64,000 nt of DNA from Planctomycetota bacterium. Lineage in GTDB: Bacteria; Planctomycetota; JACOTG01. Of the stretch, positions 55,781 through 64,000 are shown one piece after another. Both the position numbers and the translations under genes were made by a program. The stretch spans positions 1 to 64,000 of the forward strand of contig JACOTG010000253.1 in NCBI GenBank assembly GCA_016178505.1, written 5' to 3'. The first letter of the stretch is position 1; each line of letters starts with the position of its first letter. Under the pieces are notes generated by a model. It was given only the letters and a program-made list of their open reading frames with translations. It was not told the origin of the DNA and made no database searches.

Positions 55781-56964
55781 CACCGCGCAACGACTTTCCG
55801 CTGCTGGAGCGCCAAGTCGACGGCCGTCGAATCACGTACCTCGACAGCGCATCGACGACGCCGAAGCCCCGCGCCGTCATCGACGCGGTTCGCCGCTACT
55901 ACGAGAACCACACCGCGAACGTCCACCGCGGCGCGCACGTGCTTTCCGAGGAGACGACCTCGCGGTACGAGGAGGCGCGCTTCTCGATTGCCGCTCTCGT
56001 CGGCGCGGCTCCCAACGAGATCGTTTTCGTTCGCAACACGACGGAGGCGATCAACCTCGTCGCCCACGGACTCGGGCTGTCTTCCGAAGACGAGATCGTG
56101 ACGACAGCGCTCGAACATCACTCGAATTATCTGCCGTGGCGGCTGCATGCTCGTGCGGTGCCGCTGCCGCTCGACGAGGATGGCGTCCCGCGATACGAAC
56201 TGCTGCGTGAGCGTTTGACGTCCCGCACGAAGCTCGCTGCGGTCGCGCACGTGTCGAACGTGACGGGCGTCGTGGCGCCGATCGAGCGCTGGATCGAAGA
56301 GAGCCACGCGCGGGGCGTGCCCGTTCTGCTCGACGCGAGCCAATCGGTCAGCCATCTCCCCGTCGACGTGAAGGCGCTCGACGTCGACTTCTTCGCGTTC
56401 TCGTCACACAAGATGCTTGGGCCATCGGGGGTGGGCGCGCTCTACGCGAAAGCCGACTGGCTCGAGCGCTTCCCGCTCTATCAGGTCGGAGGAGGAATGG
56501 TGGCGCGCCACGACGACGACCGATTCGAGCCGCGCGAGGTGCCGTTTCGCTTCGAGGCCGGGACGCCGGCGATCGAGGCGACCATCGGATTTGGTGAGGC
56601 CGCGTCATATCTGCGCGCGATCGGGATGGAGCGGGTCGCGGAGCATTCGCGCAGGATCGGCGCGGAGATGGTCGATTCGCTCCGGTCGATCCCCGGCGTG
56701 CGGCTTTTCGGCGCGTCCATTCCACCCGAGCGTCGGATCGGACTCGCCACGTTCACCTTGGACGTCGGCGATCTCGCGCAACGCGACGTCGCGCGCCTTC
56801 TCTCGGACGGGCATCAAGTGATCGTTTCCGGCGGCCTCCATTGCGCTCACCTCTTTCATCAGCGGATGACCGTCGCGGGAACCGTTCGAGCGTCGTCGCA
56901 CGTCTTCAACGATTCTTCCGACGTCGCGAGGCTCGCCGCCGCCGTACGAGAAATCGCCTCGTGA
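55777..56964 (+). CDS. SufS/CsdA-like cysteine desulfurase (PLP aminotransferase class V)
   Basis: GTG start overlapping the upstream TGA (GTGA); RITYLDSASTTPKPRAVIDAV; FFAFSSHKMLGPSGVGALYAK (PLP Lys); GGLHCAHLF (catalytic Cys region). Confidence 0.9.
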   Translation: MTPRNDFPLLERQVDGRRITYLDSASTTPKPRAVIDAVRRYYENHTANVHRGAHVLSEETTSRYEEARFSIAALVGAAPNEIVFVRNTTEAINLVAHGLGLSSEDEIVTTALEHHSNYLPWRLHARAVPLPLDEDGVPRYELLRERLTSRTKLAAVAHVSNVTGVVAPIERWIEESHARGVPVLLDASQSVSHLPVDVKALDVDFFAFSSHKMLGPSGVGALYAKADWLERFPLYQVGGGMVARHDDDRFEPREVPFRFEAGTPAIEATIGFGEAASYLRAIGMERVAEHSRRIGAEMVDSLRSIPGVRLFGASIPPERRIGLATFTLDVGDLAQRDVARLLSDGHQVIVSGGLHCAHLFHQRMTVAGTVRASSHVFNDSSDVARLAAAVREIAS

Positions 56965-57641
56965 CCGTGCCCGGCAACGTGTTCTTGATCGCGTACGGAC
57001 GGCTCAACAAGGCCGAGCGCCGCTTCCACGAGGAAGCGGTGAAGGCGACCGGCAAGGAATCGCCGCTGGTCGGGTTCATCGGCGCTGCAAGCGGTGATCA
57101 CCGCGGGTACATCGAATCCATCGAGTCCTACTTTCGCGACGCGTTTCGCGCCGAGGTCCAGCCGATCTATCTCTCGCGGGATCCGATGCCGAAGTCCGAC
57201 GCCGAAGCGATCGTTGCGCGAGCCGACATCCTTTATTTCGGTGGCGGGGACGTCTCTGTCTTGGTGAGGACGGTGCGCGCGGCTGGACTCGAGTCGGCGT
57301 TGCGAGGTCGTCATGAGGAAGGCGCCGTCGTGATCGGAGTATCCGCGGGCGCGATCGGGCTCTGCCGCTACTGGATCGAGTGGCCGGATCCGCCGACGCC
57401 GGACGCACCGTTCGAGGGCGCGATGCTGTTGCCTGCGCTAGCGATCGTTCCCAATCTGGTCTGCGACGTTCACGACGTCGAGGACGATTGGGGCGAGCTG
57501 CGGACGCTCGTCGCGCTTCTCGAGACGCGCGACGAAAAACTCACCGCATACGGCATTCCGGGCGGCGGCGCGCTCGTCGTGGACGGCAACGGCCGCGTGC
57601 GCGGAATGGGTCGACGCAAAGTCGTGATCGCGGAGCCTTAA
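56961..57641 (+). CDS. Peptidase S51-like protein, paralogue of 33345-34085
   Basis: GTG start overlapping the SufS-like TGA (GTGA); LVGFIGAASGDHRGY...ADILYFGGGDVSVLVRTVRAAGLESAL...AVVIGVSAGAIGLCRYWIEWPDPP. Confidence 0.78.
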   Translation: MTVPGNVFLIAYGRLNKAERRFHEEAVKATGKESPLVGFIGAASGDHRGYIESIESYFRDAFRAEVQPIYLSRDPMPKSDAEAIVARADILYFGGGDVSVLVRTVRAAGLESALRGRHEEGAVVIGVSAGAIGLCRYWIEWPDPPTPDAPFEGAMLLPALAIVPNLVCDVHDVEDDWGELRTLVALLETRDEKLTAYGIPGGGALVVDGNGRVRGMGRRKVVIAEP

Positions 57642-57749
57642 CAATCGCTCTATGCCGAGTTCTCGATTTCTTCACCCGCGTCGTGCATCTTGATCCGCCA
57701 GAGTCTCGGATCGAATCGTCACATTTCTGACAGCGCCGGCGAGGTAAGC

Positions 57750-58457
57750 GTGAAGTATCCGGGGAAGCTGATCATCGTCGAGGGGATCGACGGCTCGGGA
57801 AAGAGCACGCAGCTCATCCTCCTTCGTCAATGGCTCGAGTCGGAGGGATACGGCGCCTTCTTCAGCGAGTGGAACTCGTCGCCGATCGTTCGCGAAACGA
57901 CTCGTCGCGGCAAGAAGCAACGGATGCTCACCCCGACGACGTTCAGCCTCATTCACGCGACCGATTTCGCCGATCGCACGGCGCACGACATCTTGCCGCC
58001 GCTCAAGGCGGGGGCGCTCGTGTGCGCGGACCGGTACGTCTACACCGCGTTTGCGCGCGACGTTGTCCGGGGCGTCAGCAGCCGGTGGGTTCGCAGCCTC
58101 TATCGATTCGCCGTGAAGCCCGACGCCGCGTTCTACTTCCGAGTTTCGCTCGACGTCGCAATGAAGCGCATCCTCGGGGGCCGAGACGCGATCAAGTACT
58201 ACGAAGCAGGAATGGACCTTGGACTCGCACCCACGCCCGAGGAGAGCTTTCCGATCTTCCAGGCGCGGATCATCCAGGAATATGAGCGGATGGTCGGCGA
58301 GTTCGGTCTGACGGTGATCGACGCGACGGGCTCGATCGAATCTCAACAGGCACAGATGCGCGAGTACGTGAAGCAAAACGTCCTACCGGGCGTGAAAAAG
58401 ATGAAAGTGCGGCGATGGGTAAACCTGAGTTCTACGGTGAGGGGCTTCCGGGAATAG
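57750..58457 (+). CDS. Thymidylate kinase-family P-loop kinase, copy 1
   Basis: VKYPGKLIIVEGIDGSGKSTQLILLRQWLESEG; LVCADRYVYTAFARDVVRG; GTG start at 57750 with GAGG upstream. Confidence 0.88.
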   Translation: MKYPGKLIIVEGIDGSGKSTQLILLRQWLESEGYGAFFSEWNSSPIVRETTRRGKKQRMLTPTTFSLIHATDFADRTAHDILPPLKAGALVCADRYVYTAFARDVVRGVSSRWVRSLYRFAVKPDAAFYFRVSLDVAMKRILGGRDAIKYYEAGMDLGLAPTPEESFPIFQARIIQEYERMVGEFGLTVIDATGSIESQQAQMREYVKQNVLPGVKKMKVRRWVNLSSTVRGFRE

Positions 58458-59104
58458 ACCTCTCGGAGCTGCGCGGCAAGCTGATCGTCCTCGAAGGGAC
58501 GGACGGAGTCGGCCGCACGACGCAGGTGGCGCTTCTGCGGAGCTGGCTCGAATCGAACGGCCACGCGGTCCTCGACACGGGCATGACGCGCTCGGCACTC
58601 GCGGGTCGCGGTCTCCGTCAGGCAAAGGCGGGACACACGCTCGACGCGACGACACTGGCGGTCTTCTACGCAACGGACTTCGCGGATCGTCTCGAGAACG
58701 AGATGATCCCGGCGCTCCGCGCGGGCTTCGTCGTGCTCACCGATCGCTACATCTACTCGCTGATCGCCCGCGCCATCGTTCGCGGAGCGGACCCGGGTTG
58801 GATTCACGACGTCTACGGATTCGCGCTCGTGCCCGACGCGATCTTCTACCTCAGAATCAGCATCGAGGACCTCATCCCGCGCGTGCTGCACTCGACGGGC
58901 TTCGACTATTGGGAATCCGGAATGGACCTGCGACTCGGCGAGGATCGATACGACTCGTTCGTCGCGTACCAGAGCCGGATCCTCGCGCAGTTCGACGCGA
59001 TGGCCGCGGGCTACGGCTTCGAGACGCTCGACGCTTCGCAGTCGATCGAGAAGCTGTTCGAGTCCCTGCAAACCCGAGTGGAGGCGGTGCTCACCAGGAA
59101 ATGA
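58415..59104 (+). CDS. Thymidylate kinase-like protein, copy 2, with Walker A Lys->Arg
   Basis: GKLIVLEGTDGVGRTTQVALLRSWLESNGHAV; VVLTDRYIYSLIARAIVRG; overlaps copy 1 by 43 bp. Confidence 0.88.
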   Translation: MGKPEFYGEGLPGIDLSELRGKLIVLEGTDGVGRTTQVALLRSWLESNGHAVLDTGMTRSALAGRGLRQAKAGHTLDATTLAVFYATDFADRLENEMIPALRAGFVVLTDRYIYSLIARAIVRGADPGWIHDVYGFALVPDAIFYLRISIEDLIPRVLHSTGFDYWESGMDLRLGEDRYDSFVAYQSRILAQFDAMAAGYGFETLDASQSIEKLFESLQTRVEAVLTRK

Positions 59105-60636
59105 GGCTCGCGACGATCGACGTCGGATCGAACTCGATTCACCTTCTCGTGGTCGACGTCGAGAAAGACGGGAAGATCGTTCCCGTCGATCGCGAGCGCG
59201 ACATGGTGCGTCTCGGCGCTCATTCGCTCACTCGCGGGTCGATCACCGAAGCTGCCTCACAGATCGCGCTCCGTTCGTTTCGGCGTTTGGTCGAGCTCGC
59301 ACGCCACCTCGAGGCCGAGCGCGTCGTCGCGACCGGCACGAGCGCACTCCGGGAATCGCGCAACCGTGACGAGTTCGTCGAGCGCGCGCTCCGCGAAACC
59401 GGCGTGCGGATCGAGATCCTGTCAGGCCAGGAAGAAGCACGACTCGTCGCGCTCGCCGTCAATCACGCAATGCGCCTCGGCACGACGCGCACGCTCATCG
59501 TCGACGTGGGCGGCGGATCGACCGAATTCGCGATCACGAAGGGGCGCGAACCGCTGCTGCTCCGCTCGGTCAAGCTCGGCGCCGTTCGACTCACCGACGC
59601 GTGCATTCGGTCGGATCCGCCGTCGCCGCGCGACGTGGCGCGGCTCGACGAGCAGATTCGCGACGGGCTCGCGCGCACGCGCCGCGCGGTGGCGAACGTC
59701 GGATACGAACGGGCCGTGGCAACGTCGGGCACTGCACTCGCATTGGCGCGCCTCGTCGCGCGATTCTCGAAGTCGGCTTCGAGCCCGCTGACGCTCGACG
59801 CCGTCCGAATCGTTCGCGAGCGGCTCGCGCTGCTCTCGGTGAAGGAGAGCCGCCGACTTCCCGGCGTGAACCCGAGGCGCGCGGACATCCTCTTCGCCGG
59901 CGCGATGCTGGTCGAGCGAATCCTGGAACTGTTCGCCATCGAAAAGCTCGAGACGTGCGACTGGGGATTGCGCGAGGGCGTCTTGCTTCACCTCCTCCGC
60001 GACACGCTGGTCGGCGAAGCGGCGGAGCGTCGAACGCTGCGCCGGCGAAGCGTGCTCGGCCTCGCGCGACGGTACCAATACGACGCGGTGCACTCGCGCC
60101 AGGTCGCGCATCTCGCGAAGAAGCTCTTCGACGCCACCGCCGTCCTGCACGGTCTCGGGGCCGCTCACCGGGAGATCCTCGAGCACGCCGCGGTCCTGCA
60201 CGATATCGGCTACTTCGTTTCCGACGTCGACCATCACAAGCACACGCAGTATCTCGTCGCGCACTCCGAGTTGCAGGGATTCACGCGCAACGAGGTTGCC
60301 GTCATCGCCAACGTGGCGCGCTATCACCGAAAATCGCTCCCTCGCGACCGACACCCCGGCTTCACTGCGCTCGGAATGGAGGAGCGCGAGATCGTCCGCA
60401 AGCTCGCCGCGATCCTTCGGCTCGCCGACGCACTCGACCGTAGCCACGCCTGCGCGATCGCCGACGTCGAGGTGTCCATCGGCCCACAAGTAGCCGAGGT
60501 CCGCGCCAGATCCCGCGGATCGATCGAGCTCGAGCGCCTCGCCACGCGCCACAAGAGCGACCTGTTCGAGCGTGTTTTCGGACGTCGCGTTCGCTTGCGC
60601 GATCTGCGTCGTCCGGCGAGCCCTCCGGTCGCCTGA
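59101..60636 (+). CDS. Ppx/GppA phosphatase with C-terminal HD domain
   Basis: MRLATIDVGSNSIHLLVVDV; LIVDVGGGSTEFAITKG; EILEHAAVLHDIGYFVSDVDHHKHTQYLV; ATGA overlap with copy-2 kinase. Confidence 0.93.
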   Translation: MRLATIDVGSNSIHLLVVDVEKDGKIVPVDRERDMVRLGAHSLTRGSITEAASQIALRSFRRLVELARHLEAERVVATGTSALRESRNRDEFVERALRETGVRIEILSGQEEARLVALAVNHAMRLGTTRTLIVDVGGGSTEFAITKGREPLLLRSVKLGAVRLTDACIRSDPPSPRDVARLDEQIRDGLARTRRAVANVGYERAVATSGTALALARLVARFSKSASSPLTLDAVRIVRERLALLSVKESRRLPGVNPRRADILFAGAMLVERILELFAIEKLETCDWGLREGVLLHLLRDTLVGEAAERRTLRRRSVLGLARRYQYDAVHSRQVAHLAKKLFDATAVLHGLGAAHREILEHAAVLHDIGYFVSDVDHHKHTQYLVAHSELQGFTRNEVAVIANVARYHRKSLPRDRHPGFTALGMEEREIVRKLAAILRLADALDRSHACAIADVEVSIGPQVAEVRARSRGSIELERLATRHKSDLFERVFGRRVRLRDLRRPASPPVA

Positions 60637-60847
60637 TCGGGACCGCGTCGGACCGCCGAGGTTTCGTGACCGGCCGCGCGACGCCGCGACGCCGCACCCA
60701 AGGTCCGCCTCGTCGCTCATCTTTGAAAGTGCTTCGCAGCCGCGATTTGTGCGCACTTTCCGCACTTTCCGCAATCGTCGCGACTTGAGACATGGCTCGG
60801 ATTCGGGTAGAATCGCGCCCTTCTGTGGGGTGGAAACTCGGGAAAAG

Positions 60848-61333
60848 ATGCACGGAACTCGACTGTCCGAGCTGCTTCGTTCTGGGGCGATCGTGCCCAG
60901 CTTGAAGAGCACCAAGGTCGAGGCGGTCGCTTCTGAATTGGTCGATGCGCTCATCGAGGCCGAAGCGCTGCCTCACGTGCATCGCGAATCGGCGATCATC
61001 TCGATCCTGAAGCGAGAAAACGCGTCGAGCACGGGCCTAGGCTCGGGCGTGGCACTCCCGCATGCGAAGGTGCCGTTCGTTCGGGATTTCGTCGCGGCGT
61101 TGGGCCTCGCGTCCGAAGGCGTCGATTTCAATTCCTCGGACTCGGCTCCCGTGAAAGCGGTCTTCTTGCTTTTCTCGCCGAAGGACGACCCGTACGGGCA
61201 CCTGTGGTTGCTCGGCACGATCGCCGGTCTCATTCGGCAGCCGAGATTCGTGGATTCATTGCTGCGAAGCGTCGACCGTGAACAGGTTCGCGAACGGATC
61301 GCGGACGCAGAGGATCGATTGCATGGCGCGTAA
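60848..61333 (+). CDS. PTS EIIA-type-2 domain protein (PtsN/FruA-IIA-like)
   Basis: ILKRENASSTGLGSGVALPHAKVPFVRDFVAALG (His active site); FLLFSPKDDPYGHLWLLGTIAGLI. Confidence 0.9.
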   Translation: MHGTRLSELLRSGAIVPSLKSTKVEAVASELVDALIEAEALPHVHRESAIISILKRENASSTGLGSGVALPHAKVPFVRDFVAALGLASEGVDFNSSDSAPVKAVFLLFSPKDDPYGHLWLLGTIAGLIRQPRFVDSLLRSVDREQVRERIADAEDRLHGA

Positions 61334-62468
61334 GCCAACGTCGTCGTCGACCGCCGAATCGAAGCCCGAAGTCGAGAACCGCGTCGCCGTGGCACCGGCT
61401 GCGTCGATCACCCCGACCGAGGTCCGCCGGAGCGTCGTCGTGAAGGCGGCCGTCGAGTCGCTGTTCGGCGCGTTAACCGATGCGTCCCAGCTTCAGCGGT
61501 GGCTGTGCGAAGCGGCGAAGCTCGAACCGAAGGCCAACGGCAAGGTCTCTCTGACGTTCGGAGCCAACTCGACTCTCGAGGGCAAGATCACCGAGTTCGC
61601 GCCCGGCGAAAGGGTCACGATGTCGCTGACTCCGTCCGGCTCGAAATCGGCGAAGCTCGCGCTCACGGTCGACCTCCGCGTTCGCGGCGAAGGCGCGGGC
61701 GCCCGCGTGACGCTCACGGAAACCGGTCTCGCAGACGCGGACGCCGTGAAAGCGGCTGATCGCGGTTGGGCGCATCGACTCGAGAGACTGCGGTCGCTCT
61801 TCGAGGATGGCGCGCAGGCGCTCCGCGGAACAGAGGAGGTCGCGACGATACCCGTCTCCGGCGAGAGTCCATACGGCGTCGCCTGGGACGGCAAGCACCT
61901 TTGGCACACCGACGCCAGCGCTGGAAAGCTCATCAAGTTCGACCCGACCAGCGGAAAAGTCCTCGCCGAGTTCGATGTGGGCGGAGGACCGACCGGAGTC
62001 GACAGCGACGGCAAGGATCTGTGGGTTCTCGATCCCAAGCGAAAGGCCATTCTCCAAGTGGACCCGGGATCGGGTGAAGTGAAGCGCCGACTCCGCGTGT
62101 TGCGCGTGGCCGGCGACCTCACCGACGTGGCGTGGGACGGCAAGAGTCTCTGGGTCGGTATGACCGGAGAAGGGGGAAAGATCGTCCGAATCGATTCGCG
62201 CACCGGCATGGCTCAAGGCTCGCTTCCGAGCCCAGAGGTGCCGAGTGGCGTGGCCGTCGACCGCAAGGACGGGGCGCACCTGTGGGTGGCGGCCGTCCGG
62301 TCGAGGGTCGTGACGCGAATCGACTCGAGGAAAGGGACGATCGTAGATCGTTTCGGTTTGCGCGGCGAGCCCGCAGGGCTTGCGTGGGATGGGGAGTGCC
62401 TCTGGCACACCGATCTCGAAGCGCGCGCGCTCGTTCGCGTCCGTCCCCTTGTGGAGCGGACGAGCTAA
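61323..62468 (+). CDS. SRPBCC/AHSA1-domain fused to Vgb/NHL-like beta-propeller
   Basis: N-terminus VRRSVVVKAAVESLFGALTDASQLQRWLCEAAKLEPKANGKVSLTF; C-terminus repeats SPYGVAWDGKHLWHTDASAGKLIKFDPTSGKVLAEF; 11-bp overlap with the EIIA gene. Confidence 0.85.
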   Translation: MARKPTSSSTAESKPEVENRVAVAPAASITPTEVRRSVVVKAAVESLFGALTDASQLQRWLCEAAKLEPKANGKVSLTFGANSTLEGKITEFAPGERVTMSLTPSGSKSAKLALTVDLRVRGEGAGARVTLTETGLADADAVKAADRGWAHRLERLRSLFEDGAQALRGTEEVATIPVSGESPYGVAWDGKHLWHTDASAGKLIKFDPTSGKVLAEFDVGGGPTGVDSDGKDLWVLDPKRKAILQVDPGSGEVKRRLRVLRVAGDLTDVAWDGKSLWVGMTGEGGKIVRIDSRTGMAQGSLPSPEVPSGVAVDRKDGAHLWVAAVRSRVVTRIDSRKGTIVDRFGLRGEPAGLAWDGECLWHTDLEARALVRVRPLVERTS

Positions 62469-62489
62469 CCCGTAAGGAGTGGAGGCAGG

Positions 62490-62939
62490 ATGGGTCAGGA
62501 AAGAGTCATCAAGAACACCGTCTCGATCAAGAAGGCGGCCCCGGTCGTGTTCCAGGCGCTGCTGGATCAAGACGAGGTCTGCAAGTGGTTCGCCGACGAC
62601 GCCAACGTCGATCCGCGGGAGGGCGGGCGGTTCGAAGTGATGGAAGAAGGCTTCTGGAGCAAGGGGCGGGTCTTGAAGCTCGAAGCGAACAAGCGGCTGT
62701 CGTTCACGCTGGCGCTACCCGAGGAAGGCGTCATGGGTCCGACGCGCGTCGAGTACATGCTCGAAGCGAAAGGAAGCTCCACGCACGTGTCTCTCACGCA
62801 CAGCGGGTTCGGCTCGGGGCCGGAGTGGGAGAACGTCTTTCACGAGTTCGAAGCGCACTGGCCGGACAGCCTCGACTCGCTGAAGAAGTTCGTCGAGACG
62901 CGAAAGTCGTCTCGGAAGTCGAAGTCAAAGTCCGCGTAA
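62490..62939 (+). CDS. SRPBCC/AHSA1-family protein
   Basis: VIKNTVSIKKAAPVVFQALLDQDEVCKWFADDANVDPREGGRFEV...THVSLTHSGFGSGPEWENVFHEFEAHWPDSLDSLKKFVETR. Confidence 0.88.
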   Translation: MGQERVIKNTVSIKKAAPVVFQALLDQDEVCKWFADDANVDPREGGRFEVMEEGFWSKGRVLKLEANKRLSFTLALPEEGVMGPTRVEYMLEAKGSSTHVSLTHSGFGSGPEWENVFHEFEAHWPDSLDSLKKFVETRKSSRKSKSKSA

Positions 62940-62958
62940 CGCTCCGTCGAATCGACGC

Positions 62959-62996
62959 ACGGCGGGGATCGATGATCGATCGGTCCTCGCCGTTTT
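62959..62996 (+). terminator. Hairpin terminator downstream of the AHSA1 gene
   Basis: ACGGCGGGGATCGAT g ATCGATCGGTCCTCGCCGT stem-loop (with G-T pairs) followed by TTTCG. Confidence 0.7.
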
Positions 62997-63000
62997 CGTC

Positions 63001-63159
63001 TCAGCGCGGTTCGCTCGACGCCACGCAGACGTCCTCGTCGTCGCCAGTGCCGCCGGCCACGCCGTCGCGACCCCAGCTCACGATTTCGAATTCCTGGTTC
63101 GGCAGCACGACGAACTCGAACGGCCGCTTCCACGGATCGACGAAGTTGTCACGACGGTT
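63001..63159 (-). pseudogene. C-terminal remnant of a type II secretion/type IV pilin-like pseudopilin (GspG-like)
   Basis: Minus-strand frame: NRRDNFVDPWKRPFEFVVLPNQEFEIVSWGRDGVAGGTGDDEDVCVASSEPR*, resembling the GspG C-terminal DPWGxPYxY...SxGxDGxxGGxGxxxDI motif; preceded by an in-frame TGA, no start codon. Confidence 0.6.
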
Positions 63160-63164
63160 TCAGA

Positions 63165-63998
63165 TCACTCGGTCGATTCGAGCACGATGCGTTCGTCTTC
63201 ACGGTCGTCGATCTCGCGGCACCAGGCGATGAGCTCGGGGTAGCGCTCGATCGAAATGCGCTCCGGATCGAACGCCACTTCGCGTTCGACGACGATCGCG
63301 CCGTTCTCCTCACGGCAATCGAACCGATAGTTGCCGAAGAATCCGCGCGACTCGAGCGACTTCGGCAGCCGCTTCACGCGGTACTTGTTCCCGAGGTGGA
63401 TCGTGACGTGATTTCGTTGGTGCTCGAAGTCGCGATAGACGACGGGCCAAGTCCGTTTGTCGCCGCTCGAGAATCGCGCCGTCAGATGGAGCGGCGCGAT
63501 GCCGGTCTTGCAACCGATCTCGCCGCCGCTCGTGTCCACGAAGCGGCGCAACCCGGCCGTGACGTCGATTGCCATCGGCGAGTCCGGCTGCGCCAGCCCG
63601 GGGAACTCGATCGTCCGCAGCGTGCTTCCCGGGAAGTACTGCATCATCATTCGCGCCCCGAGTTGCTTTCGCTGCTGGTCCTCGAGCGTGCGAAACGTCT
63701 CCTTCAATCCGTAGCCCGCGAAGGCCGGAATGCGGGTTTGCATGCCGACCGCGAACGCGCCCCCCTCCTCGACGTCGATGTTCGCGCTGGTGTCGGACGT
63801 GAGGAATTCGTCGGACGGAAGCTTCGGCATCGTCTCGCGTCGCCCTTCGCCGCCGTCGATCACGAACACCGGCGCTTCGCTCAGATAGAAGGGGATTCTC
63901 CCGAACGGGAGGTCGCGCACTTCGAGCCAGACCCACACCGGCTCGTGATCGCGCGGCATCACGCGCACGATCGCCTGAGGATAAAGCGATTCGCGCAC
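63165..63998 (-). CDS. C-terminal part of a DUF3857/transglutaminase-type secreted protein, probably continuing beyond the right edge
   Basis: ORIGHT-edge ORF; VIDGGEGRRETMPKLPSDEFLTSDTSANIDVEEGGAFAVGM...YRFDCREENGAIVVEREVAFDPERISIERYPELIAWCREIDDREDERIVLE. Confidence 0.6.
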   Translation of the reverse strand: MRESLYPQAIVRVMPRDHEPVWVWLEVRDLPFGRIPFYLSEAPVFVIDGGEGRRETMPKLPSDEFLTSDTSANIDVEEGGAFAVGMQTRIPAFAGYGLKETFRTLEDQQRKQLGARMMMQYFPGSTLRTIEFPGLAQPDSPMAIDVTAGLRRFVDTSGGEIGCKTGIAPLHLTARFSSGDKRTWPVVYRDFEHQRNHVTIHLGNKYRVKRLPKSLESRGFFGNYRFDCREENGAIVVEREVAFDPERISIERYPELIAWCREIDDREDERIVLESTE

Positions 63999-64000
63999 CC

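Noticed and set aside
63165-63998. Treating the 277-aa ORF as a complete protein starting at 63998
   Set aside because: Only two bases remain before the window edge, and the content looks like the C-terminal part of a longer secreted protein.
1-64000. Prophage, transposon, toxin-antitoxin or defence island
   Set aside because: No integrase, transposase, phage structural or nuclease genes were recognised. The LGGKTPRAL tail at 54100-54260 is reminiscent of antitoxin tails but has no toxin partner nearby.

Overview
High-GC bacterial chromosomal window. Its gene content resembles Planctomycetota: ECF sigma factors, a Ser/Thr kinase, CarboxypepD-like and HYR secreted proteins, a TMTC-like TPR protein and a squalene-cyclase-fold protein. 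I support about 40 protein-coding genes, one split gene, one pseudopilin remnant and several hairpin terminators. I saw no rRNA, tRNA, CRISPR array or transposase. The supplied ORF track contains many spurious antisense ORFs, and it misses the large minus-strand HYR gene that runs off the left edge. Observations I consider most worth following: (1) a split gene at 48537-49214 whose two coding halves share one frame but are separated by two in-frame TGA codons in identical GGC-TGA-CCC context; (2) an ECF sigma factor fused through one TM helix to a ~900-aa CarboxypepD/Ig-like putative ectodomain; (3) a tightly packed five-gene minus-strand cluster (secreted repeat protein, P-loop NTPase, ABC exporter, second secreted repeat protein, AlgE-like beta-barrel); (4) a coupled tandem thymidylate-kinase pair (second copy has K->R in the Walker A motif) with Ppx/GppA; (5) a response regulator with a degenerate Hpt domain lacking the phospho-accepting His, whose start codon lies in a ~44-bp tandem array; (6) a coupled PaaK-like / SufS-like / S51-like operon; (7) an uncharacterised 'GNVN' C-terminal domain shared by two secreted proteins. 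All family calls are by eye from protein motifs; no database search was run.
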